Below, piece after piece: positions 28,134 to 39,125 of a stretch of DNA of 64,000 bases (its first letter is position 1; every line of letters begins with the position of its first letter). The DNA lies in the NCBI GenBank assembly GCA_031761405.1, contig JASEVX010000003.1:143770350-143834349 (forward strand), written 5' to 3'. Origin of the DNA: Serripes groenlandicus. Its lineage: Eukaryota; Mollusca; Bivalvia; Cardiida; Cardiidae. The notes beneath the pieces were generated by a model. It was not told the origin of the DNA and made no database searches. It was given only the letters and a program-made list of their open reading frames with translations. Both the position numbers and the translations under genes were made by a program.

Positions 28134-29688
28134 ACAAGAGAAAGTTGATGCAAGGCATCAATGTCGCCGGAAAAGACTGCATTGATTTATTTTTAACACA
28201 CATGTATTCTTGACTTTCATGCATTAGTCTAAACATACACATAATGTTTTCATAAGGACTAATTCCAGGATTTTTGAAATTCCACATAGATCTACAAATT
28301 TCAGGATTTCTTTTGGTCAGGATTTTTGATGTTTTGTATTTGTCAATAAAACCACAACAATTAATACATTTTGGGATTTAAATCTACATGCAATAAAAAG
28401 CTATTAAACCCTTTCCATGTCTGAAGCAACAATGAAAACCTTTAAACGCTTAAAACATTGAGAAAACGGTTAAATTGCTGAAGACATGAACTTCCTCCTT
28501 TTTAATAATAATTATAATAAATATTTCACAGATGTTAAACTTTATCCTCATATGTTTAAAAACCACACTTGAAACAACATATCAGCTAAATTGTTTATCT
28601 AAATCGTTGATGCATACAATATATGTTTGGCGCAAGAGAAATGTCAATTGCGAGTCCCATTACTATTTAATAGGTGGCAAGTATGAAATTAATTGGGTGC
28701 GAAAGAGCAGATTTTCTTTATTTCTAAATCTATTGTTTATCAGAGTTTGTTCTTCTCTTAATTTGTTTCAAGCCAAATAAACATTTAATATCACATATAT
28801 TTAATCATTCAAGTGTGTAATATTAGCTATCTATCTGTTATAAGGTGTTTGAGCATTCTTTCGAAATGTTGACCCTCGTGTGCCAAATCGAGGCGTAGTG
28901 TCAGACATCGAAGAAAGTGAATAAAAAATCAGGCAAAGCTTTAGTGCATGTTTTATTCCACTGCATTCGAGTGAAAAAAAAGCATTTCTATATTATCTTT
29001 CTTTCTCCTACATTCGACCCATGCACTCGTTTCGTGACGTTTAAGAAATCAATTCGTTGTGCGACATTTTTTGTCTGCATAAACAAGTCACTTTTCTAAG
29101 TTTACATTTTACTTCCGGTTACTTCGCTTTGTTTACATTTTGGCAATATGAAACTAGGTCATGTAAACTGAGGAAAAGGCGTTTCGACGTTCACGACCTA
29201 TAAACAGGCTTATATTTGAGACATATTTTCACAAAATATTTCTTATTTTTGTTTCTGTTACCAGTTTATGTTGATACTTATCTATTAAAAGGAGAATTCG
29301 AAGTGATTTTCATATCGATAGTCTTCTGCAAGCAGGTGCGCGTATGTAAAGAAATTAGACTGTGCGACGTAAAAGTTTGTAGTTATCGCCTTTTGATTAC
29401 ATAGTTTATGAAAATAAAGTATCGCAGTCTAGCTAATAGGGACTGTTTTGTCTTCGTAAATAAAACACAAAAACGTAAATGCAAGTCAGAATAAAGAAAC
29501 TGCACATACTTAAAACATCAGAATATTTATTTCATTTTAGATGTGTCATAACTTAAGTGTTTTTAAACAAACGCAATTGTAATATGTTCAAGACATTTAA
29601 AAAAAAAAAAATCTAATAATAACCCCCCCTCCCATGTGATTTCCGAAAACCTATTAAAAATAGAAGTCGCGGGCTTCTGCCCGGCGAC
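28134..29688 (-). mobile_element. hairpin-ended element, copy 2
   Basis: ACAAGAGAAAGTTGATGC with GGCATCAATGTCGCCGG at 28134 and the GTCGC...GGCGAC hairpin at 29666-29688 mark the ends, 1555 bp. It carries internal sequence (28380-28500: GCTGAAGACATGAACTTCC) shared with the copy at 47033 but lacks the 26-bp palindromes of copies 1 and 4. A frame at 29216-29404 has no recognisable product. Confidence 0.78.
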
Positions 29689-29926
29689 TAATAAAGACTT
29701 TATTTATAGAGGCAGCACTTTTGGGTTTACCCAGTCTTCCATGTAGGCCTCTGGAAAATTTACATTAAGACAATTAAATAACAATGAACTATACAGACAT
29801 AGAAATGGCGAACAAACAAATCATGAAACAAGACAACATGTAAAGGGGTTTAGACAACAAAATGGATGAAAAGTGAGGAGTAGTCTAATTTACAGTTTAA
29901 GTTGTTAGGATGAACATATACATGCT

Positions 29927-30410
29927 TCACACCGAAATAATATCCTTCCCACTTGAGTACCACCAACTAAAGTATGGAATTTTAAATGTTTTTAATGTGT
30001 TGGAGGATTTTACATGTAGATGAATCAGATTCCACAGTTTTGGACTGGAATATGACAGAGATTTTCTACAAAATTTAATTCTAGGAATATATAACATAAT
30101 TATGTTGATCACTTGATCGTTACAAGTTCCTTTTTTTTTTTCTGTGTACATGTTTACAAATGTAATCAGGAGATAAACTGTTTAAAGATTTATAGACAAA
30201 TATATATTTTTTGGAATAAAATTCTGTCCTGGAATTTCATAAAATTAAGTAGTTTAAAGAGATCATCACTTGGTGTATCATAAGGTTTGGCAAGGATTAT
30301 TCTAGCTGCACTTTTTTTAAATCTATATAATATGTGATAACGATATATAAGCAGAGGTATACAACCAATACAACCAAGCAGAGGTTGCCATCATTGGTAT
30401 ATTCTATAAT
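29927..30410 (-). pseudogene. LINE reverse-transcriptase C-terminal remnant
   Basis: Conceptual translation on the minus strand gives RFKKSAARIILAKPYDTPSD followed by DLFKLLNF, then YKSLNSLSPDYI, then KSLSYSSPKLWN and STLKTF-like residues. This is the recognised order of the C-terminal region of many non-LTR retrotransposon ORF2 proteins. At least two frameshifts (near 30205 and in the A-run near 30135) and no upstream RT catalytic motif make it a dead 5'-truncated copy. The piece 29700-29926 is probably its 3' part. Confidence 0.72.
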
Positions 30411-30723
30411 ATGTTGGGTATCAGACTAGTCTTTCTTCGGGAAAAGATTGTGGGTTGATGGACAAGTCTCATCAAATAGAGGAGAGGTCAAATGTTCTTA
30501 ATTATAAACTTGGCTCTTATAAAAAACTAACAGAAATACAAGTCTAAACCTACATAACCAGATATTGGACATGATTATTGTAATTTTGCGGTATGGTATT
30601 TTCAAAATTTAAACACAAACAGTAAATAGAGAGCAATTTTCAAGTAATCTGTTCAAACAGCGTGGAGTGTCAAACTGTTTGAACCACTGTAGATTGGTAA
30701 ATATAATGCCTCTGGTCTGTTTG
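30411..30723. other. unassigned stretch
   Basis: No gene. It may still be upstream LINE sequence too decayed to translate. Confidence 0.35.
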
Positions 30724-30939
30724 TCAACCCTTGCCCACACACAACAAATCTGCAGCAGACAACTATCAAAAATATCGAAAAGCTTTATAAATGAAAGTTC
30801 AATGATTGAATGGAGTTGAAACATTGTGGCAAAAGGAGAAATTACTCATCATGATCAATTCCCTCTTTTTGCCACAACGTTTTCAAATGACTTCTTCTGC
30901 AGATACGTCAAATTATGTCTATATGCGGGAAAGGGTTAA
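30724..30939 (-). mobile_element. TTAA-MITE, older
   Basis: TCAACCCTTGCCCACACACA to TATGCGGGAAAGGGTTAA; shares its right TTAA with the next copy. Confidence 0.82.
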
Positions 30940-31165
30940 CCCTTTCCCTCATATAGACGCTTTCTGACGCCTCTGCAGCAGATTGCTTTTTGAAAACATA
31001 GTGACAAAAGACGAAATTGCACAAAACATGCAATTTCTCCTTTTGCCACAATGTTTCCCACTTTTTGTCATAGGTTATCCATTCAATTATGGAGATTTTC
31101 TATTTTTTGACAAAATACGGTCGAAGTCGTCTGCTGTAGAATTGTCGTATGTGGGAAAGGGTTAA
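30936..31165 (+). mobile_element. TTAA-MITE, reference full-length copy (piggyBac-like)
   Basis: Reference for the family. 230 bp including both TTAAs; termini TTAACCCTTTCCCTCATA and TATGTGGGAAAGGGTTAA. Behind the left end come GACGCTTTCTGACGCC and a CTGCAGCAGA block matched near the right end by TCTGCTG. Then two arms of about 30 bp (AAAACATAGTGACAAAAGA... and ...CCTTTTGCCACAATGTTT) pair around a 5-base AAAAC loop. TTAA duplications with a CCCT-starting terminal repeat are the piggyBac signature. No transposase frame exists; open frames of 60-75 codons across it are not conserved in sequence. Confidence 0.95.
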
Positions 31166-31208
31166 GAGATCAAAATTTCAGGAAAATCTAATAATAGGAC
31201 AACTCTGA

Positions 31209-31433
31209 CCAGTTCCACCCACATACATCGATGTATAGACACAGTTTACCGCTTCTGCAGTTGATGACTTTTGATAACATTGTGGAAAAAGATGAAATCG
31301 CTCATGTTGAGCAATTTCCCCTTTTGCCACAATGTTATCAACTTATTTAATACATGTACTATACTTTCATATTTTTGCCTAGCCATTTTCAAAGTCCTCT
31401 GCTGCAGATTTTTTGTATGTGAGAAATGGTTAA
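31209..31433 (+). mobile_element. TTAA-MITE, older
   Basis: CAGTTCCACCCACATACATC to TATGTGAGAAATGGTTAA; hairpin GCTCATGTTGAGC. Confidence 0.72.
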
Positions 31434-31659
31434 CCCTTTCCCACATACTGCAATTCTGCAGCAGACGACTTCGAACGTATTTTGTCAAAAAATAGAAAAT
31501 GTCCATAATTGAATGGATAACCTATGACAAAAAGTGGGAAACATTGTGGCAAAAGAAGAAATTGCATGTTTTGTGCAATTTCTTCTTTTGTCACTATGTT
31601 TTCAAAAAGCCGTCTGCTGCAGAGGCGTCAGAAAGCGTCTATATGAGGGAAAGGGTTAA
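31430..31659 (-). mobile_element. TTAA-MITE, full length, 230 bp
   Basis: TTAACCCTTTCCCACATACT to TATGAGGGAAAGGGTTAA; internally younger type (GAACGTATTTTGTCAAAAAA), with an older-type left terminus. Confidence 0.94.
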
Positions 31660-31689
31660 ATAAAGATCCACCTGTGTATCCGTCCTATC

Positions 31690-31960
31690 TACGCAGTGCT
31701 TGTCAGATGGGTAACCGCCTTCCTGCTGTAGTGGTAGAGTGTTGGCCTCAGGCACAGTATAGCGTGGGAACGATCCCTGATCCCTGGCCAGGTTATACCA
31801 AAGACTTTATAAATTGTTGTAATGGCTGGCCTCTTCGGCGTTCAGGATTGTGGGGTTAGCATTGGGACTATGGACCAGTAGTAAATTAACTTATTCAGGA
31901 AATGTGTGATATAACTGAAACATTGTTGAAAGGGGCGTAAAACACAAAACAATGAATCAA
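31690..31960 (+). mobile_element. SINE, second family
   Basis: tRNA-like head with TAGTGGTAGAGTGTTGGCC (A box) and GTGGGAACGATCCC (B box), then a body with TGTGGGGTTAGCATTGGGA, the GTGATATAACTGAAACATTG 3' domain, and an A/C-rich tail. Same family as 32785. Confidence 0.8.
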
Positions 31961-32150
31961 GTAATCAGATCGTTCTGAGCAGTTGACCAACTGTAATTCC
32001 TTAGAGATATATAATCTATAATGAATTTTCGCTTTTCAGATGTTGTATGCAATATTTGCTTCATGCTGCGTTATATACTTAATTAGTAGTAACTAGGTAA
32101 CACTGTAGCTCAAAACATAATCCAGGACTGGTCATCAATGTAAAGATCAT

Positions 32151-32366
32151 TTACCCTTTCCTGCATACAACACATCTGCAGAAGATGACTTGGAGAAACA
32201 TCTAAGCAAAATTATGGAAAATCTTATGAATTGAAGTATAATTATTGATTAGGGTTGAAAACGTTGTGTCAAAAGGAGAAATTGCTCATGATGAGCAATT
32301 TCTATTTTTTCCGCAATGTTTTCAAATTTCTTCTGCTACAGATTGGTAAAAATGTGTCTGCAGGTG
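32151..32366 (-). mobile_element. TTAA-MITE, older, right end cut
   Basis: TTACCCTTTCCTGCATACAA to AATGTGTCTGCAGGTG; hairpin GCTCATGATGAGC perfect. It ends where the next copy starts without its own TTAACCC. Confidence 0.75.
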
Positions 32367-32583
32367 TCATACGACAATTCTGCAGCAGATGACTTTGAAC
32401 GTATTTTGTCAAAACATAGAAAATCTCCATAATTGAATGGATAACCTATGACAGAAAGTGGAAAACATTGTGGCAAAAGAAGAAATTGCACGTTTTGTGC
32501 AATTTCTTCTTTTGTCACTATGTTTTCAAAAGGCTGTCTGCTGCAGAGGCGTCAGAAAGTGTATATATGAGGTAAAGGGTTAA
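32367..32583 (-). mobile_element. TTAA-MITE, left terminus missing
   Basis: Begins TCATACGACAATTCTGCAGC, ends TATGAGGTAAAGGGTTAA; younger copy with hairpin GCAC-GTTTT-GTGC. Confidence 0.88.
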
Positions 32584-32784
32584 TTACTCTTGACTATGTC
32601 ATTCAAACATTTCACCTGCACATAACAACCCAGCAGTCAATAAACACTATTGATCAGACTTGATTAATGTCATATTGCTTGTTCTGAACCTTGTTGTGTT
32701 CACAGGTTAATATTGAATAACTTTTACACTATCTGTTGCCATCTATATCAATATAAAAATGGACTGCATCGTTATAATATATTT

Positions 32785-33010
32785 GTAGAGTGGGTGTGGG
32801 AGGTTGCAGATTCAATCCCCGGCTGGATCATACGAAAGACTTTAATGGTTTTCCCTCCTTGGCTCTCAGAGTTACGGAGTTAGCATTACGACTGACTGGC
32901 TGGTGTCAGGATAAACAGACCAGTAGTACTGGTAGTACTGAAAACTTACCCAGGAAATGCCATCATATAACTGAAAACTTGTTGAAAGCAGAGTAAAACA
33001 CATTACATCC
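32785..33010 (+). mobile_element. SINE, second family, head partly lost
   Basis: B box GGTTGCAGATTCAATCCCC, body ACGGAGTTAGCATTACGACT and 3' domain CATCATATAACTGAAAACTT. The A box is damaged (GTAGAGTGGGTGTGGG). Confidence 0.75.
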
Positions 33011-33253
33011 ATTGTCTATTTTACAACAGCTTATTAAAAGTTTGAATGTCAATAGTTTGTGCAATATATTCCATATGGTTCATCCTATTCATTTTAAACT
33101 TCCTCAGTATGATATTGTCTCTTTGAAAGGATAAAAACTATCCAGATTGGAAAAGATCTTTCAATGGCCAGTAAATTGGTTCAGACCCTAATGAGCCTCT
33201 GGGTCCTATTCTCACAGAGTTGTCAATAGTCATCTGCAGCAGAAGGAATATTA

Positions 33254-33385
33254 TGAACCCTTTCCCAGTTGCAGACGCATTTTGAGACTGCAGCAGTGAC
33301 TTTTGAATATATTGTGTGGTATATTATCGGCTATTATTAGCAATTTCTTGTTTTGCAACTCGATCCAATAAATATATTTTCATAT
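33254..33385 (+). mobile_element. TTAA-MITE, older, 3'-truncated
   Basis: TGAACCCTTTCCCAGTTGCA, GCAGCAGTGACTTTTGAATA and CCAATAAATATATTTTCATA. Confidence 0.58.
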
Positions 33386-33585
33386 CTAACCCTTTCCCAC
33401 TTACAACAAACCTAAAGCAGACTACTTTGAAAGCATTTGATAAACTATGAAACCTTTGTACAAATTAAAGGGATATAATTTAATAGAGATAAAAACGTTG
33501 GGGCACAAGGAGAAAATGCTCATTATAATAAATCATCTCGGATTACGCCTCAATCTTTTCAAGTGTTGTCTGCAACAGAAGAATA
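33386..33585 (-). mobile_element. TTAA-MITE, older, decayed
   Basis: CTAACCCTTTCCCACTTACA, AATTTAATAGAGATAAAAAC, TCAAGTGTTGTCTGCAACAG; right terminus overlapped by the next copy. Confidence 0.62.
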
Positions 33586-33786
33586 TTAAATATTTCCCTC
33601 ATAAAGTGGCATTTTGACACCTCTGCAGCTGACAACTTTTGAAAACATTGTGATTAAAGGAGAAATTACTGAAAACAAGCTCCTATTGACACAATGTTTT
33701 CAACTTTTTTTCAGTAATTATACCTTCATTTCTAGAGATTTTCAAAGGAGTCTGCTGCAGATGTGTTGTATGGGGGAAAGGGTTAA
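33586..33786 (+). mobile_element. TTAA-MITE, mosaic
   Basis: TTAAATATTTCCCTCATAAA to TATGGGGGAAAGGGTTAA; left arm GTGATTAAAGGAGAAATTAC, right hairpin arm partly lost. Confidence 0.72.
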
Positions 33787-33860
33787 ACACTGAATACATT
33801 ACATTGGGTGTGTGTAGCTGTTGCCCTTGTCATCAATGTGTTTGTTTGAGGTGGCTTATT

Positions 33861-34224
33861 ACTTGTTTCTCTCATATACACGCTTTCTGACGTCTCTGCA
33901 GCCGACGAATTTTGAAGACATTGGGGCCAAAGGATGAATTGCTCAGAATAAGTGATTTCTCCTTTTGCTACAATGTTTTCAACTTTTTACAATAATTGTA
34001 CATTAGTAACCTTTATAATAAGAGATTTTCCATGTTTTTGGCTAGATGTTTTTCAAGTCGTTGATTGATTGATTGATTGATTGGGGTTTAACGCCGTTTA
34101 TAACAATTTCTCAGTTATATCATGGCGGCCAGTTCACCTACTCATGCATTTCCTGGTTTTCTCACACCAGTACTACACACAACAATCTTCCCAAGCAACT
34201 TTCCGAGTCTTCTGCTGATACAGA
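33861..34224 (+). mobile_element. TTAA-MITE interrupted by a SINE
   Basis: TTTCTCTCATATACACGCTT to TTTTTCAAGTCG (34060), then SINE, then AGTCTTCTGCTGATACAGAT (from about 34205). MITE order is kept across the SINE; the right terminus is lost. Confidence 0.65.
34061..34204 (-). mobile_element. SINE, 5'-truncated, reversed
   Basis: (TTGA)n, then TTGGGGTTTAACGCCGTTTA, ATATCATGGCGGCCAGTTCA and ACACCAGTACTACACACAAC: reverse complement of the 3' half of the 24209-type SINE. The tRNA head is absent. Confidence 0.82.
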
Positions 34225-34385
34225 TGACATTTGTTATGTTTGCATAAGACAGAGGACGACTTTGGAAAAAAACATGGTGGAAATAGGAGAAATTGCTTAA
34301 AATGAGCAATTTCTGATTTCCCAACAATGTCATCAGCTGTATTGCAACATTATGATTCCAATATTCCAGATGTTACAATTTCCCA
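34225..34385 (+). mobile_element. TTAA-MITE, decayed
   Basis: CAGAGGACGACTTTGGAAAA, hairpin ATTGCTTAAAATGAGCAAT, GTTACAATTTCCCACC at the right edge. Confidence 0.5.
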
Positions 34386-34641
34386 CCAGATTTTTAAAAA
34401 AAAAAGAAAACTTTAATAAGGAAAGCATATCAAATTATGTTTGTTTTGGGTTCTTATGCCACTTTTAACAGCTAATGTCATAAAACCGTGGAGAGGAAAG
34501 ACGATTTTGGCCCCACAGCTTATATTTTTACATTGAGATAAAAATATATATGGTGTGAAACCCAAACCACCCCACCTGCTGGAGCTCAAGAGTTGCATTG
34601 ACGACTCCAATCGTTCAGACCCATTTAGCTGGCTCTTATGG
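34386..34641. other. unassigned stretch
   Basis: No gene recognised; an A10 run sits near 34396. Confidence 0.35.
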
Positions 34642-34808
34642 TTAACCCTTTCCCTCATATAGACGCTTTCTGACCCTTCTGCAGCAGACAGCTTTTTGAA
34701 AACATAGTGACAAAAGAAGAAATTGCTCAAAACATATATGTTTTCCACTTTTAGTCATAGGTTATCCATTAAATTTTAGAGATTTTCCATTTTTTGACAA
34801 AATATGTT
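34642..34808 (+). mobile_element. TTAA-MITE, centre and right end deleted
   Basis: Younger left end; jumps from GCTCAAAACATA to TATGTTTTCCACTTTTAG; stops at GACAAAATATGTTC. Confidence 0.85.
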
Positions 34809-34983
34809 CTCCCCCACCCACATACAACAAATCAGAAGACTTTGAAAACATCTGGACAAAAATAAAATAAAACTCTATAATAATTAATGATTAGAACTGT
34901 TGAAAACATAGAGGTAAACAATGTATTCAAAAGTAGTCTTCTGCAGATGTGTCAAAATGCGCCTGCAGTTGGGAAAAGGTTGA
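34809..34983 (-). mobile_element. TTAA-MITE, older, hairpin deleted
   Basis: TCCCCCACCCACATACAACA to GTTGGGAAAAGGTTGA; fused directly to the truncated younger copy. Confidence 0.65.
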
Positions 34984-35119
34984 AGTAAGGAAAAATATCA
35001 AAATATCAGGTATATGGTAAACAAAGTTTCACCTGCACATAAAACCTATCATACAGTATAATTCCATTGATAAGTGTGTGATAATTGGACACCTATTAGG
35101 AAAATACCTTTCAATAATG

Positions 35120-35208
35120 GCCGTTTCATTTTTATAGAGCTTTTCCATCTTATTTGTTCAAGGTCCTCTGCTGCAGATTTGTTTCATGTCCTAGCTGGGA
35201 AAGGGTTT
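35120..35208 (+). mobile_element. TTAA-MITE, right third
   Basis: TTTTATAGAGCTTTTCCATC and TCCTCTGCTGCAGATTTG, ending CTGGGAAAGGGTTTG. Confidence 0.6.
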
Positions 35209-35409
35209 GTTCTGTCCCTGAAAGAATAATTTCTGATTCTTTTTTATTTTTTATTTTTGTTTAAGTTTATATTATTAGTGAATAGTCTCAGTTGAGAACA
35301 ATGTTACAAAAGGAAACTTGCTCAATATTAGCATAAATTTAATTGCGCGCTAAATGACCTTAGCTGTCGATGCGCCATAAAACAATATACATTCATTCAA
35401 TATTAGCAA

Positions 35410-35571
35410 ATGTGTTTCTTTATAATTGAAAGAACAATTATTGAATAAAGTTGAGGACATTGCAGAAAAGGAGAAATTACTCATTAGTTTTCTTTTTTTG
35501 CCACAGTGTTTTCAAAAGTCGTCTGCTGTGAAGGTGTCAGTAACTGTCTGCAAATGGGAAAGGCTCAAACC
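35410..35571 (-). mobile_element. TTAA-MITE, left end lost
   Basis: GAAAGAACAATTATTGAATA, AAAAGTCGTCTGCTGTGAAG, and AATGGGAAAGGCTCAA at the right. Confidence 0.65.
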
Positions 35572-35653
35572 AATAACAAAATAATGTTGACGTGGTGTCT
35601 GAAAGAACACAACAGGCAGAGGGTAACAAGAGGGCCTCCAGAGGTGGAATAAT

Positions 35654-35851
35654 TTAACCCTTTCCCTCATATAGACGCTTTCTGACGTCTCTGCAGCAGA
35701 CGGCTTTTTGAAAACATAGTGACAAAAGAAGAAATTGCACAAAACGTGCAATTTCTCCTTTTGCCACAATGTTTTCCACTTTTAGTCATAGGTTATCCAT
35801 TCATTATGTCTCCCCCTGTATACAGGGGAGATATATTGTTTTTGTCCTTGA

Positions 35852-35882
<31 letters not shown>

Positions 35883-38800
35883 TCGTCCCCAAAATCTTGT
35901 CCGATCCGTATCTCCCAGACGGCTTGAAGGATTTTCATGAAACTTGGGTCACATGTTCACCTCATCAAGGCGACGTGCAGAACCCGCGTCTCGACAATAT
36001 AGGGTCAAGGTCACGCTTGAAGGTCAAAGGTTTGAGGCTTTATTTTGTGTCCGCTCCATATCTCCCAGACGGCTTGAAGGATTTTCATGAAACTTGGGTC
36101 ACATGTTCACCTCATCAAGGCGACGTGCAGAACCCGCGTCTCGACAATATAGGGTCACGGTCAAGGTCACGCTTGAAGGTCAAAGGTTTGAGGCTTTATT
36201 TCGTGTCCGCTCCATATCTCCGAGACGGCTTGAAGGATTTTCATGAAACTTAGGTCACATGTTCACCTCATCAAGGCGACGTGCAGAACCTGCGTCTCGA
36301 TAATATAGGGTCACGGTCAAGGCCACGCTTGAAGGTCAAAGGTTTGAGGCTTTATTTCGTGTCCGCTCCATATCTCCCAGACGGCTTGAAGGATTTTCAT
36401 GAAACTTGGGTCACATGTTCACCTCATCAAGGCGACGTGCAGAACCCGCGTCTCGACAATATAGGGTCAATGTCAAGGTCACGCTTGAAGGTCAAAGGTT
36501 TGAGGCTTTATTTCGTGTCCGCTCTATATCTCCCAGACGGCTTGAAGGATTTTCATGAAACTTGGGTCACATGTTCACCTCATCAAGGTGACGTGCAGAA
36601 TCCGCGTCTCGACAATATAGGGTCAATGTCAAGGTCACGCTTGAAGGTCAAAGGTTTGAGGCTTTATTTTGTGTCTGCTCCATATCTCCCAGACGGCTTG
36701 AAGGATTTTAATGAAACATGGTCACATGTTCACCTCATCAAGGCGACGTGCAGAACCCGTGTCTCGACAATATAGGGTCAAGGTCAAGGTCACGCTTGAA
36801 GGTCAAAGGTTTGAGGCTTTATTTCGTGTCCGCTCCATATCTCCAAGACGGCTTGAAAGATTTTCATGAAACTTGGGTCACATGTTCACCTCATCAAGGC
36901 GACGTGCATAACCCGCGTCTCGACCATACCGGGTCAAGGTCAAGGTCACGTTTGAAGGTCAAAGGTTTGAGGCTTTATTTTGTGTCAACTCCATATCTCC
37001 AAGACGGTTTGAAGTATTTTCATGAAACTTGGGTCAGATGTTCACCTCATCAAGGCGACGTGCAGAACCCGCGTCTCGACAATATAGGGTCAATGTCAAG
37101 GTCACGCTTGAAGGTCAAAGGTTTGAGGCTTTATTTCGTGTCCGCTCTATATCTCCCAGACGGCTTGAAGGATTTTCATGAAACTTGGGTCACATGTTCA
37201 CCTCATCAAGGTGACGTGCAGAATCCGCGTCTCGACAATATAGGGTCAATGTCAAGGTCACGCTTGAAGGTCAAAGGTTTGAGGCTTTATTTTGTGTCTG
37301 CTCCATATCTCCCAGACGGCTTGAAGGATTTTAATGAAACATGGTCACATGTTCACCTCATCAAGGCGACGTGCAGAACCCGTGTCTCGACAATATAGGG
37401 TCAAGGTCAAGGTCACGCTTGAAGGTCAAAGGTTTGAGGCTTTATTTCGTGTCCGCTCCATATCTCCAAGACGGCTTGAAAGATTTTCATGAAACTTGGG
37501 TCACATGTTCACCTCATCAAGGCGACGTGCATAACCCGCGTCTTGACCATACCGGGTCAAGGTCACGTTTGAAGGTCAAAGGTTTGAGGCTTTATTTTGT
37601 GTCAACTCCATATCTCCAAGACGGTTTGAAGTATTTTCATGAAACTTGGGTCAGATGTTCACCTCATCAAGGCGACGTGCAGAACCCGCGTCTCGACTAT
37701 ACTGAGTCAAGGTCACGCTTGAAGGTCAAAGGTTTGAGGCTTTATTTTGTGTCCACTCCATATCTCCTTAAAGGATTTTCATGATACGTGGGTCACATGT
37801 TCACCTCATCAAGGCGACGTGCAGAACCCGCGTCTCGACCATACCGGTTCAAGTTCAAGGTCACGCTTGAAGGTAAAAGGTTTTAGGCTTTATTTCGTGT
37901 CCACTCAATATCTCCAAGACGGCTTGAAGGATTTTCATGAAACTTGGGTCAGATGTTCACCTCGTCAAGGCGACGTGCAGAACCCGCGTCTCGACCATAC
38001 TGGGTCAAGGTCAAGGTCACGCTTGAAGTTCAAATGTTTGAGGCTTTATTTTGTGTCTGCTCCATATCTCCTTAAAGGATTTTCATGAAACTTGGGTCAC
38101 ATGTTCACCTCATCAAGGCGACGTGCAGAACCCGCGTCTCCACCATACCGGTTAAAGGTCAAGGTCACGCTTGAAGGTCAAAGGTTTTAGGCTTTATTTC
38201 GTGTCCAGTCAATATCTCCAAGACGGCTTGAAGGATTTTCATGAAAATTTGGTCACATGTTCACCTCATCAAGGCGACGTGCAGAACCCGCGTCTCGAAC
38301 ATACTGGGTCAAGGTCAAGGTCACGCTTGAAGGTCAAAGGTTTGAGGCTTTATTTTGTGCCGCTCCATATCTCCAAAACAGCTTAAAGAATTTTCATGAA
38401 ACTTGGGTCACATGTTCACCTCATCAAGGCGACGTGCAGAACCCGCGTCTCGACCATACCGGTTCAAGGTCAAGGTCACGCTTGAAGCTCAAAGGTTTTA
38501 GGCTTTATTTCCTGTCCACTCAATATCTCCAAGACGGCTTGCTTATGTTTAGCAACAGTTGTTAACTGTTTTGAAGAATACTTCAGTCTTGAATGTTACA
38601 GCTGCAGTAAAAATATGTGTTTCTGTAAACCATTTGAAATCATGTCCACTTTGTACCAGGTCAAGACAAAACATTAGTAATTAAAAATTGAGTACTGTCC
38701 AACTTGGTCAAATTTTTGTTTGTCTGCTTTATAGGTTGGAATGTTTTGAGAGATTTTGACAGATATTTGAGGGGGAGACATATGTTTTTGTCAAAACAAT

Positions 38801-38885
38801 TCTAGTTTATAGAGATTTTCCATTTTTTGACAAAACATGTTCAAAGACGTCTGCTGCAGAATTGTCGTATGAGGGAAAGGGTTAA
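35654..38885 (+). mobile_element. TTAA-MITE split by the large Helentron-like element
   Basis: A younger copy runs from TTAACCCTTTCCCTCATATA to GGTTATCCATTCA (35803), is interrupted by 35807-38816, and resumes TAGAGATTTTCCATTTTTTG to TATGAGGGAAAGGGTTAA. So the Helentron-like insertion is younger than this MITE. Confidence 0.93.
35807..38816 (+). mobile_element. Helentron-like element (large family), copy 2
   Basis: Same ends as the 8511 copy (TGTCTCCCCCT ... ATTCTAGT), TTA on each side (35804-35806, 38817-38819), 3010 bp. It has a shorter (GTCT)n run (about 35851-35882) and about 18 core units. The extra length is a 623-bp internal duplication (36441-37063 repeated at 37064-37686). The last 280 bp are almost identical to copy 1. 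The host MITE gives an empty-site reference for both ends. Confidence 0.92.
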
Positions 38886-39111
38886 CCCTTTCCAACACAC
38901 AGCAATTCTGCTGCAGACGACTTTGAAAACATCTTTGCAAAGTTATGGCAATTCTCTTTTCAAAGAAAGCTTTATTATGGAGTAGAGTTGAAAACGTTGT
39001 TACAAATGTAGAAATTGCTCATCATGAGCAATTTCTACTTTCGCCACAAGGTTTTCAAAAGTTGTCTGCTGTAATCGCGTCAAAATGCGTCTGTAGGTGG
39101 GAAAGGTTTAA
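38882..39111 (-). mobile_element. TTAA-MITE, older, complete
   Basis: TTAACCCTTTCCAACACACA to AGGTGGGAAAGGTTTAA; hairpin GCTCATCATGAGC perfect; shares its left TTAA with the preceding copy. Confidence 0.85.
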
Positions 39112-39125
39112 TTAACATCCTTATT

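Noticed and set aside
30983..31165. Recurrent 60-75-codon frames inside TTAA-MITE copies, both strands
   Set aside because: They recur only because the MITE recurs; frames break at different points in different copies and no domain is visible.
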